Below the pieces are notes generated by a model. It was given only the letters and a program-made list of their open reading frames with translations. It was not told where the DNA came from and made no database searches. The position numbers and the translations under genes are program-made. Shown piece after piece: positions 1 to 11,713 of a stretch of 64,000 nt of DNA. Source of the stretch: Megalonaias nervosa (taxonomy: Eukaryota; Mollusca; Bivalvia; Unionida; Unionidae); NCBI GenBank assembly GCA_016617855.1, contig JAECUM010006812.1, positions 1-64,000 of the forward strand, read 5' to 3'. Numbering within the stretch: the stretch's first letter is position 1; each line of letters begins with the position of its first letter.

Positions 1-2600
1 AGTGTCACTAAATTGTGTGTAATAAAATGTTTATGCATTAAATCTGAAGGATGCCCTGAGATCAATACAATGATAAATGTTGTTCATTGATTGATTGTAT
101 ACATTTGTCATATATGTTGAAAGAATTCATCGAATAATCACATTCGTTGAAAAACCAATATATGTGATTGTTCATTGAAAATCCATGATTTGGTCTTATC
201 CAATATGGAACGATACCGCTTTTTATAAGTTTTGTTGAACTTTCCAGGAGTTGGGCAGGGTTTTTAGCTGTTATGACTTAGTGTATGAGGAATAGAACTG
301 AGGGTGTGAGCTTAAATGTCGGAGATTCATTAACGATTAGTTTGCATTTTAAATAAACATCTTATTCATGTAACTGCGTCAAGAGTTTTGGCAATATCCA
401 ACCCTAGGCGGGTTCATCCTGTTATAATAAGCATAATCTTCTTCACTCGAACATCTGTGAATTAATGGTGCTGATATTTGAGTGATGGAAGTTACACCTG
501 GAAATATTCGGATCAATATAATATCATAGGGGTTTGTGGCCGCGATATTTTTTTATTTTTGTTCTTATGATGTACTGGTTTGGTACTTTTGTATATTCCT
601 TTATGTTGTAGATTGGATGCTGTCTGTAGACATGTTTCTGTTTTGGGTGGGAGTCGGGTTGTATGGTGGTTGCGGTGGAGAGGTGGTAGAAAGATTTTGC
701 TGCATTGGCATCCTCATTATACTACTATCTCTCCCATTACAGTTCCGTCCTATTGTATTTCTAAATGGGAATGACACAATTCTAGAAGAATAATTTTAAG
801 CTCTTCTGTAACTTCTTAAACGATAATAAGCTAATTTAAAGGCTTTAGTCTCGATTTCCGAAACAATCTACATTGTATCATCTAGTCCATTTCCTTAGCA
901 AAAATATACAGGTATTTGAGACCCACGGCTATGTGTACATGTTCGTTTCTGATATGAATATAGAGGAGTGTGTAAATAGCGGTTGTAAACCGAGTTTACT
1001 AATGTAGGTCACAACCTCTAACCGCAGTGACTCTTGTTCATATTGGTAAAAAGCAATTGTGTATGCGCAACCAACGGAGTATAATCAGTGAAAGTGATCA
1101 GTCTGTGACGATACAAGAGGACAGAGTCATGGGGGATAGTGTCTATTGGCCTAGATCGGTAGCCACGAAAACGGCTGTTATCACATTACTATGATAAACT
1201 TCTTTGAGGGCTGTTATGATTATGCACGATGACAGACCCAACCAACTTCGCAGTGTGGTTGCTAAGCACAAGATCGAACTATATTTAGCCTTATATAGAA
1301 TCTATTTGTTGTTTGTTTAGTCAGTTATTTGGCTCATATATGGAGATGTGTTTAGCCAATACAACATCACATTTTGCATGCTGATCTCAAAGAGAAATAC
1401 GCTATTTTCTTGATTAAACTAAGCAATACACAATAACCTTCGTGCAACAATCTCAAAGGCTTATTTCTGCATTGCTTGTATTAATATAGGATCCAGATGA
1501 TTCGATTTTACAAAACAGAAGATACTTGTATAATTTGGCTGGTGAAAGCGCTCGTAAATATTCGAGAACAGTAACAGTACTATTTCAAGACAATGATTAC
1601 CATTATACTGCACCGTGTAACGATCTGTATGTAATAAGTCATGAAATAATTTAAAATAACGTTTCTTGTACATTGGTTGTTTTACATGGAGAGTACGCAC
1701 GCATATTTCCAGATCAGCCACTTAGCTTCGAATATGAATATGTCATTTACTTGCTACGCATAATCAGTGGACGAGAGAGAGAAAAGGTGCTTCACTATCA
1801 ATCACAATATAACTGGTTCGAGTCCAACTTGCGAAAAATAATGTTTTTCTTAATAATTCAGCAATGAAAGTGAATCTGATGAAGTAAGTTTGATATCAAT
1901 TACAAGCGTGAGGCACGCATAAAACTGGCAACTTACATGGTGTCAATAACCTTCATGCCTTCGCTAGGAGCTCATCTAGGGTTGTATTACAACCGCCGTA
2001 GTTGCTTGTAAGTACTTCATATGCAACAGCTTACAAATGGTCACATTTCATAATCTCAAACATACAAATTTACATGCACTACCCAAGCGAAGTTATCTCC
2101 TTTTATATTAAAGAATTTGCATGGGATATAATATCGAAAAAATACACAGATGTGTATTGCATTTTGAAAGAATTTATGGAGCTATCTAATCGTGGCATCA
2201 TGATGGTTCGACTGTGTATAATGTTACAGTGAAGATTAAATCACTATTTTGTTTGAATGCTTGGGATTTATCAAAGAGGTGCAAAAAATTATATAAGCGT
2301 TTTAGGAACATACTGAAATATTCATTAATTAACTATGTAATTATCTTAGATCGAAAACGATGTGAAGTAGATAAATATTTTCAGAAATACCTAATAAGTC
2401 ATTATTTGAGATTGTACAAAACAGAACCTAAAGGCGCTAATATTAAGTACAGATTAATTTAATCTTGCAGTGGTGAGGACGAGAACGATATTGAGATATG
2501 AAGTGAAGATCACCAGGAGGAAGTCAAATAGATGTGTGTGTGTTTGAAATGAGTATGTTGATTGAGATAGCCTTGTAAATCATTCAGTCAAGTTTGTTGT
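1..2600. other. Gene-free stretch, no recognised feature
   Basis: I see no convincing coding region, RNA gene or repeat here. Open frames are short, lack recognisable motifs and are interrupted. The composition is AT-rich with scattered CpG, like the rest of the first 10 kb. Old unrecognised transposon sequence could be present. Confidence 0.5.
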
Positions 2601-2634
2601 AGCTGTCCCACACAATGAGGATTTCAACGAGAAT

Positions 2635-4030
2635 GTGAAGTCTGATTGTAATGACCCTGGAGCAACCAGTCTTCAGAATTCAGAAATGTTGGACAATCTG
2701 GACCAGAAACATTCGCATCAACTGCCACAAGCAAATAGTCAACTAAAGCAGCTATTATTTGAGTATGAGCTCTTGCTTCAAGAAGTTCCCGCACGAACAA
2801 ATAAAATCTACCATGACGCTGAAACTGAAGATTCAGTTCCTGTGAAACAACGATCTTACAGGATGAATTTTCCCAAACAGGAATGTTTGAAAAAAAGAAA
2901 ATCAATAATTGCTGGTGAATAATCTTATAGAACCAAGTAAAAATGATTGGAGTTCACAGTGTATTTTTGTGCCGAAGCCATATAATATTTTCCATATATC
3001 TACCAATTATATAAAAGTGAACAGTGTCACCAAAATAGATTCATTCATAATATCAAGAATCGATGACATCATTGACATAACTAGAAATGTGAAATATGTC
3101 ACCAAGTTTGACCATTTGAAAGGATTCTGGCATATTCCACTCACGGAAAGAGCATTTGTAACTCCAGATGGACTTTACCAACATAAAATGATGCCATTTG
3201 GGATGAAAGGTTCACACTCGACTTTCCAATGATTAATTATTATCATAACATCTGTACTGGATAATTGTGACCCTTACACCTGGAAAGATCACTTGGAAAC
3301 CATTCGGAAGTTCTTTGAAAGACTCAGTGATGCAAATTTGACAATCAATTTAGGCAAAAGTGAGTTTGTCGTGCTTGTGTTACATTTTTAGAACATGTTG
3401 TGGGACATGGTCATGCTGAACCTATAGGAGATAAGGTCAAATGTATTTCTGAATTCCCTGTGCCTATCAGAAGGAAGAAACTGATTGGATATTTTGGTGT
3501 ATGACTAAATATTGACGAAAATTTGCTCTAATTTTGCATAACTGCTGAACCCCTGACAAATGTGATGAGAAAACCAAGCGTCATTGGATTCATAAATGTC
3601 AGGAGCCTTATGATAAGTTAAAGGCCATACATTAAAAGTGCACCAGTTCTTCTAGCTCCAAATTTCAATGATCTCTGTAGATAGCAGTGATGTAGGGACT
3701 GGTGGAGTGTTGATACAGGAAGATAGCAATGGTGGTGATCATTCAGTATGCTATTTTTCTAAACAACTGAAAAAACACAAGAGAAATTATTCCACAATGG
3801 AGAAGTAATGTTTGGCTTTAATTTTGGTTTCTTAAAACTCTGAAGTGTATGATAGTCCAGCTCCATCTCCGATTAGTATGATCAGTGATCACAATCCACT
3901 TGATCACATTAACAAAACGAAAAATAAAAATTAGAGATTTTTTAGATGTAACTACAGGAATATAATATAGACATAAGACACATGAAGGAAACAAAATCTG
4001 ATTGCAGGCGCACTTTCACGTGCTTAGAAG
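2635..4030 (+). pseudogene. Decayed Ty3/Gypsy retrotransposon pol (RT and RNase H)
   Basis: Reading the plus strand in shifting frames gives the usual order of a Gypsy polyprotein. The linker before RT is at about 2,820-2,930. The RT fingers and palm follow at 2,909-3,232, with a 'KFDHLKGFWHIPL'-type segment (the palm Asp block) and the 'MPFGMK..STFQ' signature. The thumb and connection part ('WKDHLETIRKFF') lies near 3,280-3,480, and RNase H-like segments near 3,670-4,020 include a 'SDHNPL' stretch and an 'ALSRA' ending. Many stops and frameshifts break it, the YxDD region is not intact, and the integrase is missing; a microsatellite follows directly. It is a dead copy. Assignment to Gypsy rather than BEL rests on the RT and RNase H spacing and wording. 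Confidence 0.8.
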
Positions 4031-4041
4031 TATTATTTTGA

Positions 4042-4151
<110 letters not shown>

Positions 4152-4255
4152 CATTCATAAGATGTATTCATATGCAGTTTTTATTATACGTAATTTTGAA
4201 AAATATGTAAATGAAAGCTTTATGGAGTAAATCTTTCTTTACCTTTATGAGGGAG

Positions 4256-4500
4256 TGTTGTGAATATCTAATTTGCGTATGTTAATTTGCATGATTATAA
4301 ATTGAAAGGATCATTTAGTAAGTAAGATATTAAATACTAATTTCCTTGTGGATGTGGATTTGTAACTTTAAGATGAGGTCATGATTTTAGTAAAAACGTT
4401 ATAGTTTTAGGATAGAAATAAACATATTGATGAGTTCAGTTCTGGACTTTTGTTTTCTGGGAAAAGAAAGCTGACCTAATATCTGATTGGCTACATGCTA
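4256..4500 (+). repeat. Possible 3' LTR start of the Gypsy remnant
   Basis: A short purine tract (gagggag) ends at 4,255 and is followed by TGTTGTGAATATC. A polypurine tract followed by TG is the usual junction of Gypsy internal sequence with its 3' LTR. I cannot see the 3' boundary or the matching 5' LTR, so the call is weak and the end coordinate is nominal. Confidence 0.25.
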
Positions 4501-5985
4501 AAGTACTTGACCTTGATGACAGTGCTCTCGAGGTGATTATTCAAACCCCAGTCTCCTTTCAGTAATAAGTTTTAAAATTACAAAAGGGGATGAGTTACTG
4601 AAAATGAGTTATTCCTAGCATAACATCTAATAATTGTTGTGTGGATTTAGTGTATGTATTTCAATTATTCATTGGAATTACAAAGTATCGGGACTCAGAC
4701 TTTAGAATTTATTAGCTGTTTCGGAATTACTGCGAATCAAAGACATTTTGGATTATGTTAATATGAAATATCAGGACTATTGACACATCAGCACAACAGA
4801 ATGAACTTCATTCGGAATACCACTGTTACTCATATGGAAAACTCGATACTTTTGGACTGGTGATAAAACTTTATGGTCAATTTAAGATTTCATTCGCCAT
4901 ACTGTAAGTTATTTGCAATTTTTCATTTTCTAGTTTAGGAAAAAAAATCGTCTGTTTAATTGTACAAAACTTGTTGGTTTTCACTCTTTTCTATTACTTA
5001 GTTTAAGACCATAGAGTTGTAACAGCAACCGCTGTTAGGGGATTCACCACCCCAAACTGCGAATTCCGCAACATCGTCATTGCCTTCAGAATCCGTTACT
5101 TATATCTAATGATAATAAATCTAATCTTAGTCACAAACGCCAAAGAGTGTTAAGTACCCGTCCGGATATATGCCATCTTTGTTTTGGAGGTAATTTATGT
5201 ATTGGAGGCACCTCAGATTTCCACTATGCTGTGTATAAAAGCATTATTGAACACCAATAAACCGTTGATATAACTAGTTTTTATGTAGAATAAGTTATGC
5301 TAAACAATAAAATAACACAATGATTTTAGTGTCTGATCATACGTTTGTAATTAAGAGTGTAATAATATAATTAGCATTCAATATTAGTTTTGAACCTCAA
5401 TATTTTAACGATATTTAATATTTATTGAATCTTAAAGACTTGTTAGCAATATGTACTATTTTGGCGGAGAGTTACACTGTGTAGGTTATATATATGCGTT
5501 TCGTGCACACCATTCAGTTTCCCTTCAAGCGGCGTCTGGTTCGTATGCAAATGCAATACATAATGTTTAATCGGCTTCCAAAAGTGATAGGGAATGTTAT
5601 CATTCTCTAAATAGAAATTAACTTAAAATAATCATATTAGAAAATATATATTCATTTTTGCAATATAAAAGCTCAGTAAATTTCAGTACTAAGGAAAATC
5701 AAACCCAAAGATAAAGGGTTAAGTACTTTTACGTAGGAATGTAAGGCCTCCATAACGCTGTTTCAGTACATTTGTATGACTTTATATTTTTATCGTAACA
5801 GAAATGGTCATCCGTTGCGCATGTTAATTCTATTTATTTGAATCCGTTTGTTATTGGGATTTTAATGTAACCCTTATGAATATTCTTAAATCATTATAGT
5901 AAATTCTATTTGATCAATATTATTATTTAATACAAATTGTTGAGACTGTTGGTTATAATTATATGTACATTCTGTGATTATGTGA
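4501..5985. other. Gene-free stretch
   Basis: No gene recognised. Around 5,030-5,280 there is an LTR-like arrangement (a TGTTAGGGG start, a tataaaag box near 5,234 and an aataaa near 5,260), but no second copy in the window supports it. The rest is AT-rich and featureless. Confidence 0.4.
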
Positions 5986-6297
5986 TGTGATTATGGTTTT
6001 TAACGTAGCTTTAACAATTTTTCAGTAATATCGCTACGATGTCTGCAGTGTGGCAGTTTATAGTGATATCTAGCACTGGGGCATCATGCCGCAGACATGT
6101 AGCATGATGTCCCACCCAGTCACATTATCCTGACACCAGGCCGACCAGTCCTAACACTAACCTCTTAATGCTGAGCGCCAAGCGAGGCAGCAGTTAGTAC
6201 CATTTTTGTAAGTTTTTGGTATGCTTCGACCGGGGATCGAACCCACGACCTCCCGCATCCGAGGCGGACGATCTAACCACAAAGCCACCGGAGCGGT
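5986..6297 (-). mobile_element. tRNA-derived SINE, family A, copy 1
   Basis: On the minus strand the element starts at about 6,297 with a tRNA-like head: an A-box-like ggtggctttgtggtta and a B-box-like gggttcgatcc. A conserved body follows ('actgggtgggacatcatgct', 'ctgccacactgcagacatcg') and it ends in an AT-rich tail. The same body occurs at 27,222-27,433, 39,181-39,464 and 53,002-53,314. Recurrence plus a Pol III-type head makes this a SINE. Confidence 0.85.
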
Positions 6298-7199
6298 GTA
6301 CATTCTGTTATATTAATTTATTTATTGATTAAGAAAAGAATATGCAAATTTATTATATTGATTTGTTTCTTGACATTTTAAGACTAGAATAAATCCTCTA
6401 TTTTTCTCATTCAGATTTTATGTTGTTTATATACTTAGATAAATAATTTCCTTACATATAAGTAGCTAGTATAAGAAACCAATATTTTTACAGGGATTTC
6501 GTCTGTTATCGGACGACTTTCTATATGCTATTAGTACATTATAATATTGCAACCAATTCAATGTCTCAATTCAAGGATTGCCGAAGTTTCGAAACAGGAA
6601 GCAATTTTCTAAATATAAGTGAGCTTGCGCTGAGAAATTAAACTGGGGTGAGCACGTTACAGTATTAAGGTAGAATCAACAAGCCCGCGTGATGTAAGCG
6701 AACTCTCGAGTGCACACAACTCTTTAACAGCAAGATGTCCTTATATTGTCCCATCAAGCTGAGTTTGCAACGGCAGAACAGAATAAAATCGTGGTTGTCG
6801 TCCACCTCCTCGGATCAAATAATCAACAACTTCAAGTGGCGGCGCAAGCCAGAAAGAGTCGAAATACAAAAAAAAATTAAAAAAATGCAGAGGTCTTTAC
6901 CACTTATGCAATCAACTAGTTCCAGGTCCTGTTGTAAAATCCAGTTTGACTATGTCGATTTCCCTGTTGGTCGGATCATTGACGCATAAAGATACTTCAG
7001 AAAGTCTTGAGTGAGTAAATTAAGACTGGTTAGAGGCGAGACCTTTTGTCAACCACAAGGGAAACATTGGAGTTAACTTTGTCTGAGAAAGTCTCAATGT
7101 GACCCGCAATCAATTTTTATTGCACTTTTTATTTCCTCAAACTGCTTTGAGCAAAGGCCAAGTTTAACTTTAGGATAAGATATTAATTTTAACCATGCT
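6298..7199. other. Gene-free stretch
   Basis: Nothing supported. An 84-codon plus-strand open frame at 6,735-6,989 has a basic, Lys-rich segment but no recognisable domain and no relatives nearby, so I leave it uncalled. Confidence 0.4.
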
Positions 7200-7775
7200 G
7201 TCAAATTACAACAACTACAGGGTTCCACAGATGCTTCAATAACTTTCATTCGACCACCTGCGCCCTCCAGCAAGAACATACTATTACCGACAGGGACCGT
7301 GGGAGCGTCGGCGAGATCGCCCGCGGAAGCGTCAGTTACGCGTGCATGAGAGTTTAGGTTGACCACAGAATGTACAGATCCAGATGTTCAAAAGATGAAT
7401 AATACAGCGGATACAACATAGAAAAGACATTCTAGGAAATATGTAGGCCTGTGTCAATATTTTGAGGCATGTCCATGAACGACAACAGTTTATTATATGC
7501 ACAAATATTGTGTGCTGCTCAACAAGGCCATCATCCCATTCGTGACAACTGCAACCTAGGCATTGGCAGCATAATTATTATTGTTGACTTGTATCAGTTT
7601 TCCAAGAAAGCTTTGCACAGGAGAAAAATACCTAAACGTATCAAGTACTAGTAAGTCGATTGGATATTTCATATCCGGATCTTTCGCCGGATACGAGTAG
7701 TACTGAAAATTGATTTTATTTCGATCTATCTACAGAATCACATGCATGTCAAACGAGGGATCCGATACTTCCAAA
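7200..7775 (-). pseudogene. Relic of a Polinton major capsid protein gene
   Basis: Three blocks are colinear with the intact capsid gene at 22,960-24,340. The C-terminal block (7,221-7,287) matches the end of that protein, with a 'LLEG.GGRM.VI.A.VE' pattern. An internal block at about 7,400-7,510 corresponds to about 23,120-23,240, including the shared 'catgaacgaca' stretch. The N-terminal block at 7,665-7,775 matches the start of the gene, including 'catgtcaaacg.gggatc'. About 800 bp of the middle is missing and frames are broken. Order and strand are the same as in the intact element, so this is an old, partly deleted Polinton. Confidence 0.75.
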
Positions 7776-7796
7776 TATTATGCCCTTGTTTACAGG

Positions 7797-8195
7797 TCAT
7801 CTGTTTCGTTTAATACTGTTATGCCGTCCATGTTCAGTATGTAACGTTAATCCGCGTCCCATTGCCACATCTGCAATCATGAAATAGCTTAGTAGATGAT
7901 CAGCAGTTTCATTGATGATTTTACTGACCGGCGTGGGGATTGTTGCTGTTGACGAAAATGTAATCGCCTTTAGTTCTGCCAGCAGTGCTCGAGTCTCTAA
8001 TTGTCGTACTGGATCTCGAATTGATTGAACCGCTCGTAATCCTAGATTTTTCAATCGATCCATAGCAATGTTTTTGATGTTATCAACGACTCGCTTGCAA
8101 CTTAGTTAGCGAGCAATACAGCAGGTGAAGACAAGTCCGCAAACACCTTTACTGCTTCTATAAATATTCCCTGGACAACACTGTCGAAAGCCATT
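7797..8195 (-). pseudogene. Relic of the small basic Polinton protein gene
   Basis: The minus-strand translation carries a 'VVQGIF' segment near the start and a 'P.PVSKIIN..A...L' segment. They correspond to 'VVQGLFRR' and 'PANVSKIINQAANQKL' in the intact gene at 24,362-24,826. The likely old start is at about 8,193. The reading frame is interrupted near 8,105. It lies directly upstream of the relic capsid gene, exactly as in the intact element. Confidence 0.65.
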
Positions 8196-9742
8196 TTCGT
8201 GCTATATCATGTGAACGGGTTTTCTCGCGTTAACAACAAGCAAGTGTATCACACATCCACGTAGGATTGTCATTGCATTAAATATGAGGTCGATCTCTGA
8301 TGTACAATTGTATCATTACGATTCCCTTACGGAGATCCACAGTGTACCCGTCATGGTCAAGGGTTAAACGAATATGTATCAACCATGAATTGTGGCATGG
8401 AAATAGCCGTGGGAGTAATCGATATCAAAACACTCGCTTGTACAGTTGGTAAAAGTCAAACAGCATGTAACCTTGGGAGACTACGGTTGCGGAAGTTCGT
8501 TTTCGTAATTGCTAATAATGGTGTCACGTTTTAAGCTGATATTGATGTAACCCTATAACGTCTGTTGGGATATGGTATCTAGAGCCCACCAGGTCCTACT
8601 CGCAAAATTTCTTAGTTTGGGAAAGTCTCCAAAACATCATCAGGCCAACCGAAAATTTTTCCTATAGACGATCGTGTGATGTCAACCGCGTATGGTGTGG
8701 ATTTAATCAAGATGACAGAGCTGGGTGTGGGTTCGTGTTCGCATCCGTAACTTGTAGAGTCTTAACCAGTCATCAGTGAAATCCTCCATCGAATCTCTTC
8801 GTCGGTTGATTCTCTTCGTACACTTCCGGGGTAAGTTCAACAACTTGCCAGGTAACTCTTCGCCGTCTTCTACCGAAAACACAAACGGTTTATTTAAGGA
8901 AAGACCACCGAATGGTTGTGATAGGAAAGCTGTAATAACGCGCAACGTCGATAAAGCAATCTTGAGTACGCGGGATTCCCCTGTAGTGAGTGGTGTAGAA
9001 GGAGTCGCATCAATTCAGTGATGAAATAGTGGTCATCGAGGTGACCCTAGTAGCTGTATTTGCAATGACATGCTGCACCGTGGCATAGGTTTTGTGTTAA
9101 ACACGAAGTGTCTCAATGGAACATGCTTCAGAACTCATCATCGGTGTGGTAATATACGTCACTGGGGCCTTGTCTTTGGTGATCAGCCACTGTCAAATCG
9201 ATGCAGCCTCATTGATAACTTCTGGTGCGTTGTTCGAGCTTGAACTCTCCTCACTAATGTTTCCATCCGATCCGCGAGTTTATTTGCCTATAGCTGCCCC
9301 GCATACATGCATTCAAACCATTAGGGTGTCATAGAATCTTTTGTTGCCGTGCGTTTTCATTCACGACCATCGAATCCTTTTCCATGTTTAGGTAGAAGTT
9401 CATCTTCTGATGTGGAGAGGTATTCTTCTTTGTCAGGAAGCGCGTCCTCCTTAAAATACTCGCACCAAACACCATAGACGTCTTTTTTTCTGCATAAAGT
9501 TTGCCTAACATGCTTGAAAATAATAGTCAATGTCGGCCCAAATGAGCTCAAATGACCTGTCATCGATTAATTCAGCGACTCAATTCCTACGAGACTTTAT
9601 ACTTATATGTGCAGCCACATTAAATGTTGTGTACTGATTAAAAAATTTCCGCAATAGATTTTTCTTCATTTCTTTTTGGCAATAGCTTTCTGAGAATTTC
9701 TCGTGTTTGCACTGCTCGACTTCTGTCGAGTGTTGATGACAT
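8196..9742 (-). pseudogene. Relic of the Polinton core-like protein gene and flanks
   Basis: A minus-strand start at 9,742 opens a short peptide (Ser/Arg-rich, then 'REILRKLLPKR'). It resembles the start of the intact core-like gene at 25,968 ('RERLEAIKKYLPVR') and has the same position relative to the two relic genes downstream. After that the frame shifts repeatedly; an acidic patch (about 9,390-9,450) and an Arg-rich patch (about 8,790-8,870) could be remains of the same protein. The middle of the stretch is not recognisable. Homology here is inferred mainly from order and the N-terminus. Confidence 0.4.
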
Positions 9743-10320
9743 TGTTATAATATAATGCAGAAAGGATTTATCGAATTAATTTATCCTTGGTTATCTTCGA
9801 TGCTGATACTATATTAACTAATTGTTTCAATGTCATCACTGACGTATTCACTGCTCATTGCACTCTACTGGGTTATCTAGTCAGCGTTATATGCTTCTTG
9901 TTTTTTGCACAATATTATACAATTATTTGTCACGCCTTTTCTGACAAGCTTGACCAAGTTTACATCGTTGCTGTTCCAAAATAGTTCCTAAGTATATTAA
10001 TGCATAAAGCTGCACCAATAAGTAGTTGAAAGATTATAAAGCATCCTTAGAAACTCTTTAACAAATCTGTATTATGCATGCTCAACGTCATTCCCACACT
10101 GGATACGCTCATAAATGCGTTCAAAATTCTATACTCGTCAATCTGTGAACTTGTCGCCACTTATAATAGATGCCGCGACATTGCTTAATTATAATATGTT
10201 CACACATAATCTCCACGAAATATATTTTATCCATAATATTTTCACACAATCGCTGCAAAATAAATTGCATGGAAAATATTCAACGCAAAATATATTATAT
10301 AGTAAAGCCAAAATCAATAA
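9743..10320. other. Stretch between relic and intact Polinton
   Basis: No gene recognised. The right terminus of the older Polinton should lie here, but I could not find a copy of the 10,326 TIR or another clear inverted-repeat end. Confidence 0.4.
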
Positions 10321-10325
10321 TAATA
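10321..10325. repeat. Target site duplication, left copy (taata)
   Basis: The five bases next to the left TIR equal those after the right TIR at 26,176-26,180. The sequence is low-complexity, so chance similarity is possible. Confidence 0.6.
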
Positions 10326-10501
10326 AGCAGCAGAGAGGGTGAACCCCACAACTTTGTAGAGACCTTATTTTTGAAAATTAAGGGTTCCTACGAAGGCTGA
10401 AAAAAAAAGTTTTTGCCTTAACAGTAAAAACTTCTCTAATTGACCAGATTTTTTTCACAATCTGGTCACGTGCGTATGTCATTCACCCTCTCTGCTGCTA
10501 T
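10326..10501. repeat. Polinton left terminal inverted repeat
   Basis: It is the reverse complement of 26,001-26,175 apart from one substitution (cccc against ccct near 10,346) and the length of an A run near 10,400. It begins AGCAGCAGAGAGGGTGAA and ends with the reverse complement of the same 18 bases, so each TIR is itself an inverted-repeat-bounded unit. A shorter hairpin (gaccagatt...aatctggtc) lies at about 10,442-10,467. The packaging ATPase gene ends 5 bp inside it. Confidence 0.95.
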
Positions 10502-10506
10502 GATTT

Positions 10507-11181
10507 TTATCCAAAAATTGTATCAAGTCCGTTGCGATATCTTGACCTAGGATCATGTAAATTTATCGTTACAAAACCAAAAGGGGCAGCTTGTGCTTTT
10601 GAAAAGAAATTTTTAAATTTATTCATGTCCATGTCGCCTGAACACCAAGTATAATAAATATTTTGCAGCGTATGATTATCTACGCCATTAAACACAACCA
10701 AAATATTGCAGTTGTCTCTGATTACTTTTGGAATTTGTGTATATCTCTGGGTAACATAAATAACGTCTGTATTTTTATGTCTATCTCGTGAAAATATTCT
10801 AGCTGGATTTGATTGTTTGTCCAGCATAACATCATCATACACCACTAAATTATTAATAAATACATCCAGATCATCTACGGATGGTGCTTCATCAATATCA
10901 GTAATAAAGTCTATGACATTGTCAGAGACGTTGTCTTTATGTAACGATTTTGCGTTTTCATTAAAATCTTTAAGTACTTCGTAACATCGCTGATCATCTA
11001 CAGATGGCGCTACTAAATATAATTTATCCCACTTCAGCCATCTCATTATTAGATTAAGTAGTAATTGTGTCTTCCCACTTCCGGACGGGCCTATTATAAT
11101 CATTCTGATAGAATTTGGTAACGCTGGATGGTGCTTTACTGGCTCTTGTTTTCGTGTCGCAGAAAAGTCAATTATATCCAT
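10507..11181 (-). CDS. Genome-packaging ATPase (FtsK-HerA/A32 type)
   Basis: This 224-residue protein is expected to pump element DNA into the capsid. Walker A is GPSGSGKT at residues 31-38 and Walker B is VVYDDV at 113-118, with an 'APSVDD' stretch after strand 2. Size and spacing fit the A32-like ATPases of Polintons and adintoviruses. The start ATG at 11,181 sits only 12 bp from the start of the divergent zinc-ribbon/PLA2 gene, so the AT-rich spacer (tataataaataa) must serve both. The gene ends 5 bp from the left TIR. The frame is intact. Confidence 0.93.
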   Translation of the reverse strand: MDIIDFSATRKQEPVKHHPALPNSIRMIIIGPSGSGKTQLLLNLIMRWLKWDKLYLVAPSVDDQRCYEVLKDFNENAKSLHKDNVSDNVIDFITDIDEAPSVDDLDVFINNLVVYDDVMLDKQSNPARIFSRDRHKNTDVIYVTQRYTQIPKVIRDNCNILVVFNGVDNHTLQNIYYTWCSGDMDMNKFKNFFSKAQAAPFGFVTINLHDPRSRYRNGLDTIFG

Positions 11182-11193
11182 ATAATAAATAAT

Positions 11194-11697
11194 ATGAGTC
11201 TATATTGTGTTCGATGCAGAGCACCTACCGATACTACTGAATTAACGACAGTAACAACAAAAAATAAAAGACGTGCACTTACAGGCAAGTGTGTGAAATG
11301 TGGTACCAAGAAATATAAATTTATTCCAACAAAGACAGGTGGGGGTGATATCGCTGCTTCGTTAGGAAAATTACCAGGAACTCCATGGGCTAAATATCCC
11401 GGTGAGAAACATTTACCAGGATATAATTATTGTGGCCCAGGAACTCGTCTCGATATCAGACTCGATGATCAAGATCAACCAAGACCCGGAGAGTATCCAG
11501 TAAATAAGATTGATCAAGCGTGTCATGTTCACGATATCGCGTATAAAAGTAAGGATTTGCAACACCGACATCTCGCGGATGTGAAATTGATTCACGCGTT
11601 AAATTATATACCTAATAAATCTCTCAGAGAAAAATTAGCTAGTTTTCTAGTAAAAACTGCTATGAAAGGTAAACTGGTGCTAGGGGCTGGCAATTAA
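11194..11697 (+). CDS. Zinc-ribbon plus phospholipase A2-like virion protein
   Basis: I chose the ATG at 11,194 (167 residues); the frame is open upstream, but that part overlaps the divergent ATPase gene. The N-terminus is a zinc ribbon with Cys pairs at 5/8 and 33/36, of the DUF5679 kind seen in many large DNA viruses. The rest resembles the secreted-PLA2 fold in parvovirus VP1: a calcium-loop-like YCGPGT at 79-84, the catalytic-type HD pair at 113-114 within 'CHVHDIAY', and a second Asp at 129. In parvoviruses this domain acts on endosomal membranes during entry; the same role here is an inference. The frame is intact. It is followed after 16 bp by the integrase gene, same strand. Confidence 0.8.
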   Translation: MSLYCVRCRAPTDTTELTTVTTKNKRRALTGKCVKCGTKKYKFIPTKTGGGDIAASLGKLPGTPWAKYPGEKHLPGYNYCGPGTRLDIRLDDQDQPRPGEYPVNKIDQACHVHDIAYKSKDLQHRHLADVKLIHALNYIPNKSLREKLASFLVKTAMKGKLVLGAGN

Positions 11698-11713
11698 TTA
11701 TATAACTATCATA

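Noticed and set aside
5033..5280. Second LTR-like sequence
   Set aside because: It has TATA-like and poly(A)-like signals but no repeat partner in the window, so it cannot be tied to the Gypsy remnant.
10507..11697. Longer N-terminus for the zinc-ribbon/PLA2 protein starting at 11,128
   Set aside because: It would overlap the divergent ATPase coding start and lacks an ATG; the ATG at 11,194 directly precedes the zinc ribbon.
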